Shown here: positions 8,341 through 17,689 of the stretch, piece by piece
Layout of the letters: each line of letters starts with the position of its first letter
How positions within the stretch are numbered: the first letter of the stretch is position 1
Source: JAXGZG01 sp050952065
GTDB lineage: Bacteria > Bacillota > Sulfobacillia > Fermentithermobacillales > Fermentithermobacillaceae
DNA length: 64,000 bases
Assembly (NCBI GenBank): GCA_050952065.1
Contig: JBMNKF010000007.1
Location: 1-64,000, forward strand
Reading direction: 5' to 3'
The notes under the pieces: model-generated
What the model was told of the DNA's origin: nothing
Database searches by the model: none
What the model saw: only the letters and a program-made list of their open reading frames with translations
Made by a program: the position numbers and the translations under genes

Positions 8341-9274
8341 TCCTAATACACTTATAGGTTTGGCTGTAGTGGCCACGTTCTTGTCCGCAGTGAGTTTTTC
8401 GGTTTCGATAACGTACTTGTTGGGCGGCAAGAGGATGCACATTGTTGGAAGACTGAAAAGCCTTGACATCTGGGAGACCCGCGAAGAGGGGGACATTTTG
8501 GAAAGACCCTTCTATGAGCGCACCATAGGCCAGTTGTTCAAGGCCATTGGGGCTGTGGTTGGGCAAACGACTCCCGGCAGACTGCTGTCCAAGATAGAGA
8601 AGAAGCTGATTGCGGCGGGCAACCCACGAAACATGAAAGCCAGCGATTTCCTTACTTACACAGGCATGCTGTTCATAGGCACCCAGGTCGGGGCATATCT
8701 TCTGCTTTCGCGTAAGGACATGGCAATGACGAAAGCCGTGGTTTTGGCATCGGCTCTCGGAGGCATGGTCGCATACTTGCCGTGGTTTCGCCTGGAAAAG
8801 CACGCAACCCAGCGCCGCAAAGCCTTTCAGAGAAGCCTTCCCGACGTGATGGATCTCCTGGTTGTCTGCGTAGAAGCGGGACTCTCCTTTGACATGGCTC
8901 TCATGAGGGTAGTTGAAAGGTTTGGCGGTACGGTCAGCGATGAATTCCAGAAAGTACTCAGAGAGATCCGGCTAGGTAAGTCGAGAAAGGATGCCTTGAA
9001 GGATATGTCTGACCGTGTGGACGTCACAGAACTCACATCATTGGTCAGCGCCATTATCCAGGCGGAACAGCTCGGTGTGGGTGTCTCCTCTGTTTTGCGA
9101 ATGCAGGCCGACCTGATCCGCGAGAAGAGGCAGCAGTTCATAGAAGAACAAGCTATGAAAGCTCCCATCAAAATGCTATTCCCTCTGGTGTTCTTAATTT
9201 TCCCTTCCATATTTGTTGTAATACTGGGGCCGGCCATATTGAACATTGTCAAGGCTTTGGCGGGGTCTGTATGA
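8333..9274 (+). CDS. tadC: TadC family inner membrane pilus platform protein
   Basis: 313 residues, second GspF-domain protein of the locus. Motif LPDVMDLLVVCVEAGLSFDM and the following EFQKVLREIRLGKSRKDAL are characteristic of TadC. Membrane helices lie near 5-28, 105-145 and 280-310. The ATG at 8333 lies inside the end of tadB. Its own stop overlaps the DUF192 start by 4 bases, so that gene is translated with the Tad operon. Confidence 0.87.
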   Translation: MLSPNTLIGLAVVATFLSAVSFSVSITYLLGGKRMHIVGRLKSLDIWETREEGDILERPFYERTIGQLFKAIGAVVGQTTPGRLLSKIEKKLIAAGNPRNMKASDFLTYTGMLFIGTQVGAYLLLSRKDMAMTKAVVLASALGGMVAYLPWFRLEKHATQRRKAFQRSLPDVMDLLVVCVEAGLSFDMALMRVVERFGGTVSDEFQKVLREIRLGKSRKDALKDMSDRVDVTELTSLVSAIIQAEQLGVGVSSVLRMQADLIREKRQQFIEEQAMKAPIKMLFPLVFLIFPSIFVVILGPAILNIVKALAGSV

Positions 9275-9666
9275 GGGAGAACCATCGCATGGAGTCTAGA
9301 GTGGACAAGAGCAGCTCCCACACTATAGCCAACCTCAGTTTGGGGACGGTGCTCGCAGGAAACGTCATGGTAGCCACCTCTTTTTGGACTCGCTTCAAAG
9401 GCCTTTTGGGCAGAACATCCCTTCCTCTAACAGATGCTTTGCTCTTGAAAGAGTGCGGAAGTGTCCATACTTTTTTCATGAGATTTGCCATTGATGTGGC
9501 ATACCTAGATAGGGACATGACAGTCGTCGCAATACATCCCAACGTGCGTCCTTGGAGGATAGTCATCGGGACCAAAGGCGGTGTTCACACTCTTGAAATG
9601 GCCGGAGGCGCCTTTGCCCTAGCGGGTCTCCGGGTTGGCCACAGGCTGGAGGTTAGGTCCAAATAG
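9271..9666 (+). CDS. DUF192 family protein
   Basis: 131 residues. FWTRFKGLLGRTSL, ECGSVHTFFMRFAIDVAYLD and TLEMAGGAFALAGLRVGHRLE mark the DUF192 fold, a small beta-barrel of unknown biochemical role. There is no signal peptide here, whereas many proteobacterial members are exported. In other genomes DUF192 genes also follow Tad genes, which hints at a pilus-related role, but that is inference. The ATG at 9271 overlaps the tadC stop. Confidence 0.8.
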   Translation: MRENHRMESRVDKSSSHTIANLSLGTVLAGNVMVATSFWTRFKGLLGRTSLPLTDALLLKECGSVHTFFMRFAIDVAYLDRDMTVVAIHPNVRPWRIVIGTKGGVHTLEMAGGAFALAGLRVGHRLEVRSK

Positions 9667-9691
9667 TAGTCCGGGTCGCGTTGGGATTTCC

Positions 9692-9720
9692 TTATTGTCT
9701 TCACTTCGTGGTAGTATAAG
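9692..9720 (+). promoter_or_regulatory. Possible leuS promoter
   Basis: TTATTG at 9692-9697 and TATAAG at 9715-9720 are 17 nt apart, upstream of leuS. The -35 is weak and the -10 is good. No T-box is present. Confidence 0.35.
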
Positions 9721-9755
9721 GTTTACCTATCGGGGCAGTAAGGAGGGCGCAGTCT

Positions 9756-12179
9756 ATGGCCATAAAGGAGTACGACGCCACACGGATCGAAAAGAAATGG
9801 CAGGATATATGGGAAAGAGAAGGAGTATTTCGGGCCAGTCCAGATAAGACTAAACCCAAGTACTACGCCCTTATCGAATTCCCGTACCCATCGGGCGATG
9901 GGCTTCACGTGGGCCATCCCAGAAGCAATACCGCCCTTGACATAATCGCAAGAAAGAGACGTATGGAAGGCTATAATGTTCTGTATCCGATCGGATATGA
10001 CGCGTTTGGGCTGCCCACCGAGAATTACGCCATAAGACACAAGATACACCCAAAGATAGTCACAGAGAAGAACGTTGCTCGTTTTAGAAATCAGCTCAAA
10101 TCCCTGGGATTCTCATTCGATTGGTCCAGGGAGGTTAACACTTCGGACCCTGAATACTACAAATGGACGCAGTGGATATTCCTTAAGCTCTATGAGAAAG
10201 GACTCGCGTACAAGGCCGAAATCCCAATCAACTGGTGTACCTCGTGCAAAGTCGGATTGGCAAACGAGGAAGTAGTGGGCGGCGTGTGCGAAAGATGCGG
10301 CGGCGCTGTGGTTCGAAAAGTCAAGAGTCAGTGGATGCTAAGAATAACCGAGTACGCCCAACGGCTCCTGGATGACCTGGATACTGTGGACTACATGGAG
10401 AAGATTAAGGCCCAGCAGAGGCACTGGATTGGGAGGTCTGAAGGGGCCGAGGTTGACTTCGCCGTAGCCGGTACCAATGGGAGGACAAAGTTAAGGGTTT
10501 TCACTACCAGACCGGACACGCTCTTTGGTGCCACTTACATGGTGTTGTCTCCTGAACACCCTCTGATAGACGAGCACAGGGATTTGATCGAAAACTGGTG
10601 TGAAGTAGTCTCCTATCGCGAAGAGGCTTCAAAGAAGTCGGATTTCGAAAGGACCGAAGTGAGCAAAGAGAAGACCGGAGTGCCCTTGAAAGGCGTTTCT
10701 GCGATAAACCCTGCTACGGGCAAGGAAATCCCAGTGTGGATATCTGACTATGTGCTCATGTCCTACGGCACTGGCGCCATTATGGCGGTTCCGGGCCATG
10801 ACACTCGTGACTGGGAGTTTGCGACGCATTTTGGGCTCCCCATCGTAGAAGTGGTGAAGGGCGGGGATGTTCAAAAAGGAGCCTTCGTGGATATTGATAC
10901 TGGGATCCTGGTGAACTCCGGGTTTCTTAACGGACTGTCTGTGTTTCAAGCCATTGAGACCATGATCTCGTGGCTGGAGGGTAAGGGGCTCGGTACTAGA
11001 AAGGTCAATTACAAGCTTCGGGACTGGGTGTTTTCGCGACAACGATATTGGGGCGAACCCATACCCATGGTGTACTGCGACAAGTGTGGTTGGGTGCCGG
11101 TGCCGGAGAAAGACCTCCCGGTGGAGCTTCCAGACGTGACCGATTACATCCCCAATGAAGAAGGCGAGTCGCCGCTGGCCAACGTCAAGGAGTGGGTCAA
11201 CACTACTTGCCCGTCCTGCAGCGGTTCGGCCAAACGCGAGACCGACACTATGCCTAACTGGGCGGGCTCATCCTGGTATTTCTTGCGCTACACCGACCCT
11301 CACAATGATAACGAATTGGCTTCTCGAGAAGAACTCGAATACTGGCTGCCTGTGGATTGGTACAACGGGGGTATGGAGCATACCACGCTTCACCTCTTGT
11401 ACTCCAGGTTCTGGCACAAGTTTCTTTACGATATTGGAGTTGTGCCCACGTCTGAGCCTTATATGAAAAGGACTTCTCACGGCATGATCTTGGCCGAAAA
11501 CGGCGAGAAAATGTCAAAATCCAGAGGGAACGTGATCAACCCGGACGACATCGTCAATGAGTTCGGGGCCGACACTTTCAGGGTCTATGAGATGTTCATC
11601 GGCGCTTTTGACCAGGCGATTCCTTGGTCCCAACAGGGCCTCAAGGGATGCCGGCGATTCTTGGACCGGGTGTGGAAACTCCAAGACATATTGGTTGACG
11701 ACGCCTCTTATTCTCCCGAGTTCGAGGTAGCCATGCACAGGACCGTCAAGAAGGTTACGGAAGACTACGAGAAGATGAAGTTCAACACTGCCGTATCGGC
11801 TATGATGACTCTGGTAAACGAGTTTTCGGCGGCGGGTCGCATTACCAGAGGTGAGCTTTCAACTATACTTCTCCTTCTTTACCCTGTTGCACCGCATATA
11901 ACCGAGGAAATGTGGGAGAACGCCGGGTTTGAGGGTATGCTGCATCAACAAAAATGGCCCGTATGGGATGAAGCTAAAACTGTTGCCGATGTGGTGGAAG
12001 TGGCGGTCCAGATTAACGGAAAACTCAGAAGCGTGGTGAAGGTGCCGCAAGGTGCGGACCAGGACACGGTCAAGGCAGTCCTACTGGAGGACGAAGGTGT
12101 GAGGCGGCATCTTGAGGGCAAGTCGATAGTGAAAGAGATATACGTTAAGGATCGTATGTACAGTCTAGTAGTAAAGTAG
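9756..12179 (+). CDS. leuS: Leucyl-tRNA synthetase
   Basis: 807-residue class Ia synthetase charging tRNA-Leu. The HIGH motif is HVGH near residue 49, the KMSKS motif is EKMSKS near 585, and the CP1 editing domain carries TTRPDTLFGATYMVLSPEHPL and the later GTGAIMAVPGHDTRD. Two zinc-knuckle-like Cys pairs are visible (CTSCKVG..CERCGG, and CDKCGW..CPSCSG). The C-terminal domain ends VAVQINGKLRSVVKVP. It is of normal bacterial length. The ATG at 9756 follows AAGGAGG. Confidence 0.97.
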   Translation: MAIKEYDATRIEKKWQDIWEREGVFRASPDKTKPKYYALIEFPYPSGDGLHVGHPRSNTALDIIARKRRMEGYNVLYPIGYDAFGLPTENYAIRHKIHPKIVTEKNVARFRNQLKSLGFSFDWSREVNTSDPEYYKWTQWIFLKLYEKGLAYKAEIPINWCTSCKVGLANEEVVGGVCERCGGAVVRKVKSQWMLRITEYAQRLLDDLDTVDYMEKIKAQQRHWIGRSEGAEVDFAVAGTNGRTKLRVFTTRPDTLFGATYMVLSPEHPLIDEHRDLIENWCEVVSYREEASKKSDFERTEVSKEKTGVPLKGVSAINPATGKEIPVWISDYVLMSYGTGAIMAVPGHDTRDWEFATHFGLPIVEVVKGGDVQKGAFVDIDTGILVNSGFLNGLSVFQAIETMISWLEGKGLGTRKVNYKLRDWVFSRQRYWGEPIPMVYCDKCGWVPVPEKDLPVELPDVTDYIPNEEGESPLANVKEWVNTTCPSCSGSAKRETDTMPNWAGSSWYFLRYTDPHNDNELASREELEYWLPVDWYNGGMEHTTLHLLYSRFWHKFLYDIGVVPTSEPYMKRTSHGMILAENGEKMSKSRGNVINPDDIVNEFGADTFRVYEMFIGAFDQAIPWSQQGLKGCRRFLDRVWKLQDILVDDASYSPEFEVAMHRTVKKVTEDYEKMKFNTAVSAMMTLVNEFSAAGRITRGELSTILLLLYPVAPHITEEMWENAGFEGMLHQQKWPVWDEAKTVADVVEVAVQINGKLRSVVKVPQGADQDTVKAVLLEDEGVRRHLEGKSIVKEIYVKDRMYSLVVK

Positions 12180-12191
12180 TCGTAAAGTAAT

Positions 12192-12262
12192 AAGCGGGAG
12201 AAGAACAAAAGGGTTGTGTTGCCCCGGGGTGTTATTTCTCCGGGGTTCTTCTATCTCCCGAA
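12192..12262 (+). terminator. Nested hairpin after leuS
   Basis: CCCCGG at 12222-12227 pairs with CCGGGG at 12240-12245, followed by TTCTTC. An outer CGGGAGAAGAA near 12195 can pair with the TTCTT and CTCCCG further down. This is the likely leuS terminator. The rest of the gap to 12498 shows no convincing gene. Confidence 0.5.
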
Positions 12263-12498
12263 TTTACACTGTTGACCCGATCAGTGCTTCTCTTCTGAGC
12301 GATAATGAACTTGGAGCAGAGATTTGGGGAATGTCTCTCGGTGGTCTCGTGAGTTCAGGTGGTGCATCGTATGTGTGGACCTATGTCAAAAGCGATCCTA
12401 GCAGGATTGGGGTTTACGTATGTCAAATCATTCTAGTATAGTTGGGAGTGCGGTAGAAGTGCGGTAACGGACAATGACACACGTTGGAGAGATGACCA

Positions 12499-13413
12499 AT
12501 GACAGGGCTACCGACCACCGGAATCATACTCAACATTCAGAAGTACTCTTTGCACGACGGACCCGGGATCAGAACCACCGTATTTCTCAAAGGGTGTCCA
12601 CTAAGGTGTTGGTGGTGTCACAATCCTGAAAGCCAGTTTCGGGGCGAGGAGATCATGTCCTGGCCATCTAGGTGCATAGGATGCGGCCTCTGCAAGGAGG
12701 TTTGCCCTACGGGCGCCATATCGATGGTAGATGGCATCGCGGTCATTGACAGGGAAAAATGCATAGTGTGCGGTGAGTGTGCCAAGGTTTGCGGTGCTTC
12801 CGCCAAGGAGATCGCGGGGAAGAGACTCACGGCGGACCAGGTGATGGCCGAGGTTATGAAAGACCGCATCTTCTACGATGAGTCGGGCGGCGGCGTGACC
12901 TTTTCGGGAGGAGAGCCTTTGATGCAGCCCGAGTTCCTAAAGGAACTCCTGATGAAAAGCAAAGAAGAGGGTCTGGAGACTACAATAGATACCTCGGGTT
13001 TTGCCAGCTGGGCTGTGCTTGAGGACATTGCGCCATATGCTGACCTGTTCTTGTATGACGTGAAAATTATGGATGACGAGAAACACAAGAAGTACATTGG
13101 GGCGTCAAACAAGCTTGTTCTCGAAAACTTGGAGAAGCTGGCCGCTTTGGGAAAGCGGATCCGGGCCAGGATTCCCATAATCCCCGGAATCAACGACGAC
13201 GACCAAAACCTTAGGGAGACGGGCGAGTTTTTGTCCAGGATAGGAATACGAGACGTAAACGTGCTGCCTTATCACAGTATGGGGAAAGACAAGTATGCGA
13301 GACTGGGACACGAATACAAACTCATGGATCTAGATGCCCCGACAGATGACACGATGGAAAGAGTAACACAAGTCTTGTCTTCGTTCGGGCTCAATGTAAA
13401 GACGGGAGGTTGA
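12499..13413 (+). CDS. Glycyl radical enzyme activase for HypD (radical SAM)
   Basis: 304-residue radical SAM protein that installs the glycyl radical on the adjacent dehydratase. The SAM cluster motif is CPLRCWWC (CX3CX2C) near residues 34-41. An inserted domain carries two ferredoxin-type 4Fe-4S sites (CIGCGLCKEVCP and CIVCGECAKVC), a mark of activases for non-pyruvate glycyl radical enzymes, since the pyruvate formate-lyase activase lacks that insert. GGGVTFSGGEPLMQ is the SAM-binding GGE motif. Its stop lies 7 nt before the GTG of the dehydratase, so they form one operon. Confidence 0.92.
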   Translation: MTGLPTTGIILNIQKYSLHDGPGIRTTVFLKGCPLRCWWCHNPESQFRGEEIMSWPSRCIGCGLCKEVCPTGAISMVDGIAVIDREKCIVCGECAKVCGASAKEIAGKRLTADQVMAEVMKDRIFYDESGGGVTFSGGEPLMQPEFLKELLMKSKEEGLETTIDTSGFASWAVLEDIAPYADLFLYDVKIMDDEKHKKYIGASNKLVLENLEKLAALGKRIRARIPIIPGINDDDQNLRETGEFLSRIGIRDVNVLPYHSMGKDKYARLGHEYKLMDLDAPTDDTMERVTQVLSSFGLNVKTGG

Positions 13414-13420
13414 GGAGGCT

Positions 13421-15781
13421 GTGAGAGAGAGAGTCGCGGAACTACGTAGACTGAGTCTAGAGACTGTGCCTACGCTGTCAGTGGAGCGTGCTAGGTTAGC
13501 AACCCAGGCCTACCAGCAATACGAGGGGACAGTCTCGACCCCGGTGCTTCGAGCCCTCACATTTCGGCACCTGATGGAGAATAAGACCATCTACATCGGC
13601 GATGGCGAGCTTATCGTTGGCGAGAGGGGTCCCAGCCCAAAGGCCACTCCGACTTATCCGGAGCTTTGCTGCCACACTTTGGAGGACTTCGATGTCATCG
13701 ACAAACGAGAGAAGACCTTCTTTAGGGTCAGCGAAGAGGCCAAGGACATCCAGGGTCGAGAGATAATCCCCTTTTGGAAAGATCGCGCCATGCGCACTAA
13801 GATTTTCGCCCACATGACCCAAGAATGGATAGACTGCTACGAGGCGGGCATTTTCACCGAGTTCATGGAGCAGCGCGCCCCGGGTCATACGGTGGCCGAC
13901 GATAAGGTGTACCACAAGGGTTTTCTCGATTTCAAGAAGGATATCCAGGACGCTCTGGACACTTTGGACTTCCATAATGACCCACGGGCTTTCGAGAAAC
14001 AGGAGCAGCTCAAGGCTATGGCTATTTGTTGTGATGCAATTATCCGGTTCGGCCAGCGTCACGCAGAAAAGGCACTGGAGATGGCACAGGAGACGTCCGA
14101 TCCAAAGAGGAAGCAGGAACTCCTTGACATAGCCGAAGTCTGCAACCATGTGCCTGCTCACGCTCCGAGGAATTTCAGGGAAGCCTTGCAGATGTACTGG
14201 TTCCTACACCTAGGTGTAATCACCGAGCTGAACACGTGGGATTCTTTCAACCCCGGAAGACTAGACCAGCATCTTTATCCCTTCTATAGACGGGACATTG
14301 AGAATGGCACACTCACCAGAGAGGATGCCAGGGAACTGCTTCAGTGCTTCTGGGTGAAGTTCAACAACCAACCTGCCCCCCCCAAGGTGGGTATCACTTT
14401 GGCTGAAAGCGGTACTTACACCGACTTCGCCAATATCAACAGCGGTGGATTGACAAAGGACGGCGAAGATGGCGTCAACGACGTAACCTATCTTGTGTTG
14501 GACGTCATCGATGAGATGAGGATATTGCAGCCAAGTTCCAACATTCAAGTGAGCAAGAAGAACCCCGACAAGTTCGTGAGAAGAGCCTGCGAGATCATCT
14601 GCAAGGGGTGGGGTCAGCCGTCAGTCTTCAATGCCGATATGGTCATTGAAGAGATGCTGTTGGCCGGTAAGTCCATCGAGGATGCCAGATGCGGAGGCAC
14701 CAGCGGATGTGTCGAGACGGGGGCTTTCGGAAAAGAAAGCTACATTCTCACCGGTTATCTGAACCTCCCAAAGATCTTGGAGATCACTATGCATAATGGG
14801 GTGGATCCTAGGACTGGAAAGAAGATAGGTATCGAGACCGGTGAGGTGACCCAGTTTAAGTCCTTCGATGAGCTCATGGATGCATATAGGAAGCAGCTTA
14901 AGCACTTTGTGGACATCAAGGTCAGGGGCAACCATGTAATAGAGAAGCTATATGCCGAGTACATGCCTTGCCCGTTCCTTTCCATTACGGTTAGCGACTG
15001 CATACAGAACGGAAGCGACTATAACGCCGGAGGAGCCCGCTATCACACCCGATACATCCAGGGTGTGGGCATTGGGTCCATTACCGACAGTCTTGCGGCA
15101 ATAAAGCACCATGTGTACGACCAGAAGACCTTCACAATGGAGAGGCTGCTGGAGATGCTGGCCAAGAACTTTGAAGGTCACGAGCTCGAAAGGCTAACCC
15201 TGATAAACAAGGCGCCAAAGTACGGCAATGATGACGATTACGCCGATGAAATCATGCGCGAAGTGTTCGATGCTTTCTACAATACAGTCACGGGAAGGAA
15301 GTCGCCCACCGGAGGTACTTACCGCATCGATATGCTGCCCACCACTTGCCACGTGTACTTTGGGTCGGTGATCGGAGCGACTCCCGACGGGCGAAAAGCG
15401 ACAGAGCCTCTATCCGAAGGTATCTCACCTGTTCAGGGGAGAGACAGACTTGGTCCAACTGCGGTCATCAAGTCTGCGTCGAAGATGGATCATGTCAGAA
15501 CCGGCGGTACGCTCCTGAATCAGAAGTTCACGCCCAAACTCCTGGAAGGCCCCGAAGGGCTGGATAGTCTGGTGCACCTTATCAGAAGCTATTTTAAACT
15601 GGGAGGCCACCACATCCAGTTCAACGTAGTGAGCGCCGAGACTCTGCGAGACGCGCAGGCGCACCCGGAGAATTACAGAGATCTCATCGTTAGAGTGGCC
15701 GGGTATTCCGACTACTTCTGCGACTTGACCAAGGCGCTTCAAGATGAGATCATCGCCAGGACCGAGCACCAATCGTTCTAA
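13421..15781 (+). CDS. hypD: Trans-4-hydroxy-L-proline dehydratase (glycyl radical enzyme)
   Basis: 786 residues. The Gly loop is RVAGYSDYF with Gly761; the thiyl Cys is Cys430 in GTSGCVE, with Glu432 next but one. The active-site residues I recall for Clostridioides difficile HypD (F152, H160, D278, S334, D339, F340, C434, E436, Y450, T645, G765) all fall on the same residue here at a constant shift of -4 (F148, H156, D274, S330, D335, F336, C430, E432, Y446, T641, G761). This supports conversion of trans-4-hydroxyproline to pyrroline-5-carboxylate. The symbol hypD is shared with an unrelated hydrogenase maturation gene. No proC is in the window. Confidence 0.87.
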   Translation: MRERVAELRRLSLETVPTLSVERARLATQAYQQYEGTVSTPVLRALTFRHLMENKTIYIGDGELIVGERGPSPKATPTYPELCCHTLEDFDVIDKREKTFFRVSEEAKDIQGREIIPFWKDRAMRTKIFAHMTQEWIDCYEAGIFTEFMEQRAPGHTVADDKVYHKGFLDFKKDIQDALDTLDFHNDPRAFEKQEQLKAMAICCDAIIRFGQRHAEKALEMAQETSDPKRKQELLDIAEVCNHVPAHAPRNFREALQMYWFLHLGVITELNTWDSFNPGRLDQHLYPFYRRDIENGTLTREDARELLQCFWVKFNNQPAPPKVGITLAESGTYTDFANINSGGLTKDGEDGVNDVTYLVLDVIDEMRILQPSSNIQVSKKNPDKFVRRACEIICKGWGQPSVFNADMVIEEMLLAGKSIEDARCGGTSGCVETGAFGKESYILTGYLNLPKILEITMHNGVDPRTGKKIGIETGEVTQFKSFDELMDAYRKQLKHFVDIKVRGNHVIEKLYAEYMPCPFLSITVSDCIQNGSDYNAGGARYHTRYIQGVGIGSITDSLAAIKHHVYDQKTFTMERLLEMLAKNFEGHELERLTLINKAPKYGNDDDYADEIMREVFDAFYNTVTGRKSPTGGTYRIDMLPTTCHVYFGSVIGATPDGRKATEPLSEGISPVQGRDRLGPTAVIKSASKMDHVRTGGTLLNQKFTPKLLEGPEGLDSLVHLIRSYFKLGGHHIQFNVVSAETLRDAQAHPENYRDLIVRVAGYSDYFCDLTKALQDEIIARTEHQSF

Positions 15782-15815
15782 GGTCGAAGTGTAATCGGAA
15801 CGGGGAGTGAGTGTT

Positions 15816-16895
15816 GTGTGCACAGTGCCGGCTGATGTCCTCTTGACACGACTGGAGAACTTGCGCAAGAAGATGGCAGTGAAAGGTTTTGACGCTATTC
15901 TCATCAACCATCCTGCCAATCGCTATTACGTGGGAGGAGTCATGGCCAACGACGTACAGACAGGCGAGTCGGCAGGTTGGCTTGTTGTGGGTAGAGACAA
16001 GGCCTACGGTCTGTTTAGCAGCGCTCACTATGAAGAGTGGAAAGACCAGGCGTGCCATCTGGAGGTCATACGTGTTCAGGCGCCTTCCGCTAGGAAGTAC
16101 CCTGTCAAGGCAGCTGAACTCATTTCGGCCAACGGATGGCGTGCCGTGGCAGTTGACGAGGATGCCCTGAGTCTGCGCTGGTATCGCGAGATCTTAGCGG
16201 GTTTGGGAGACGGTTACACGATTACCGGGATGGATAAGCTCCTAGACGAACTTAGGGCGGTCAAGGACGAATGGGAAGTCGCCTTGGTGACAAAGGCCTG
16301 TACCATCACTTGGCAAGCGTTCGAGACGGTTCTGACCCGTGTCAAGCCGGGGATCACAGAAAAGGAGCTGGCATGGGAACTGGAAAACGTTATGCGTGCC
16401 AGGGGGGCCGAAGGTCCCGGGTTCGATACAATTGTGGCTGCGGGACCCGGTGCGGCGGTTCCTCATCATGTGCCCGCCCATAGGAAGATCGTCGAGGGCG
16501 AATCGGTGGTTGTGGACATGGGTGCCAAAGTGCAAGGCTATTGCGCTGACATGACCAGGACTTTCTGTTTCGGTCACGCCCCTCCGAGGCTCAAAGAGAT
16601 CTATGGAGAAGTAAAGGCCGCGTTGGACGAAGCAGTCTCCAGAGCGATTGTTGGCAACTGCACTTCATATGTGGCTAAAGCTGGAGCCGATACCGGAGGC
16701 CACGGAGTCGGGCTTACGGTTCATGAGTATCCAGGGCTGGGAGGAGACGCGCCTTTGGAGCCGAACATGACCTTGGCCATCGAACCGGGCATCTACGTGC
16801 CGGGGTGGGGAGGGGTCCGCCTGGAGGACACTGTCCTGATTAGGCCGGAAGGTCCCGAAAGGTTAACCAAAGCCGCAATGGTTTTGGAGGTGTAG
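15816..16895 (+). CDS. M24 family metallopeptidase, Xaa-Pro dipeptidase/aminopeptidase type
   Basis: 359 residues: an N-terminal creatinase-like domain (1-130), then a pita-bread catalytic domain. The five dinuclear metal ligands are all visible: Asp in VVVDMGA, Asp in YCADMTRTF, His in GGHGVGL, Glu in AIEPGIY and Glu in VRLEDT. Such enzymes cleave next to proline, which fits a hydroxyproline locus. The start is GTG 15816, since GGGGAG at 15802-15806 is too close to GTG 15807. The helix stretch between EIYG and GHG is about a dozen residues shorter than usual. Confidence 0.83.
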   Translation: MCTVPADVLLTRLENLRKKMAVKGFDAILINHPANRYYVGGVMANDVQTGESAGWLVVGRDKAYGLFSSAHYEEWKDQACHLEVIRVQAPSARKYPVKAAELISANGWRAVAVDEDALSLRWYREILAGLGDGYTITGMDKLLDELRAVKDEWEVALVTKACTITWQAFETVLTRVKPGITEKELAWELENVMRARGAEGPGFDTIVAAGPGAAVPHHVPAHRKIVEGESVVVDMGAKVQGYCADMTRTFCFGHAPPRLKEIYGEVKAALDEAVSRAIVGNCTSYVAKAGADTGGHGVGLTVHEYPGLGGDAPLEPNMTLAIEPGIYVPGWGGVRLEDTVLIRPEGPERLTKAAMVLEV

Positions 16896-16918
16896 CCCTC
16901 CGCTTGTCAGGTTTTTCA

Positions 16919-16970
16919 CGAGGCCGCCGGCGGACCAGTTTGTACCTGCGGCCTCTTTTCATTTCTTTTT
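16919..16970 (+). terminator. Terminator after the M24 gene
   Basis: GAGGCCGC at 16920-16927 pairs with GCGGCCTC at 16948-16955, followed by TTTTCATTTCTTTTT. It lies between convergent genes and overlaps the 3' end of the minus-strand methyltransferase. Confidence 0.8.
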
Positions 16971-17612
16971 GGCATATATCCACCTGTCTCCCGTGGGTGT
17001 GGTCTCCCACAGTATCTCCTGAAAGCCTCCTAAGAGGGCTCTTGCCTCATCACCAGTGTAGTGCCTCCACACCACTCCTTGAAGGTTACCCTCAGTGTAC
17101 ACCCATGATCCATCGGGAAGAGTCTCGTGTAGACTTGCATCGGGTTCCTGGGCATCTAGACTTACGAACAGGAACCCTCCTGGTTTGAGGACTCTGTGGA
17201 TTTCTGACATTGCCTTTGTTCCTTCAGAAAGGGTCAAGTGATCGATTATACTGCTTGCCACTACCCCATCAAAGTAAGCATCGGGGAAGGGCATCTGACA
17301 CGCTGAAGCGACCCGGTAGTCGATCTGTCTGGACTGTTCCTGGGCAAGACTCTTGGCCAAACTTATGGCAACGGGCGATATGTCCACACCTGTCGGAACC
17401 ATCCCCAAGCGGCTAAAATGCAATGCCCATCTTCCCACGCCGCATCCCACGTCAAGCACGTCTTTTACCCCGCAAGACAAGAGGAACTCCCCTACATCCC
17501 GGATCTTACCCGATATCGGTGTGTCGCGGTAAAAGCGCTTTGGTATTCTCCGATACCTTCCATCCCAGACCTCTGCTTGGTCAAAGACACACCCTTGTGT
17601 TTTCTTGGACAT
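16959..17612 (-). CDS. Class I SAM-dependent methyltransferase
   Basis: 217 residues. Motif I DVLDVGCGVGRWA near 53-65, acidic loop TGVDISPVAI, post-motif FDGVVASSIIDHLTLSEG and HRVLKPGGFLFVSLD define a Methyltransf_11-type fold acting on a small molecule or lipid; the substrate is unknown. ATG 17612 is used, 8 nt from AAGGAG, rather than GTG 17618. It lies in the minus-strand run with ppnP and the hydroxyproline genes, and may be co-transcribed with them. Confidence 0.8.
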   Translation of the reverse strand: MSKKTQGCVFDQAEVWDGRYRRIPKRFYRDTPISGKIRDVGEFLLSCGVKDVLDVGCGVGRWALHFSRLGMVPTGVDISPVAISLAKSLAQEQSRQIDYRVASACQMPFPDAYFDGVVASSIIDHLTLSEGTKAMSEIHRVLKPGGFLFVSLDAQEPDASLHETLPDGSWVYTEGNLQGVVWRHYTGDEARALLGGFQEILWETTPTGDRWIYAKKK

Positions 17613-17689
17613 CTTCACATCTCCTTAGGCGCGACAAGCAGGGGCGCCCGCCGCGCCATCTCGGGTAGATTTTCGTCCTTCCTGCACCC

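Noticed and set aside
9667..9755. T-box upstream of leuS
   Set aside because: The interval is only 89 bases and lacks the T-box core.
12214..12441. Open frame of 75 codons between leuS and the activase
   Set aside because: It begins inside the terminator hairpin, has no ribosome site and no protein-like pattern.
13496..14161. Long antisense open frame (221 codons) inside hypD
   Set aside because: It lies wholly within a conserved glycyl radical enzyme, has no ribosome site, and its translation shows no recognisable protein pattern.
13421..15781. Pyruvate formate-lyase or choline trimethylamine-lyase
   Set aside because: Only one Cys in the active loop (CVE) rules out pyruvate formate-lyase, and the residue pattern fits HypD rather than CutC or glycerol dehydratase.
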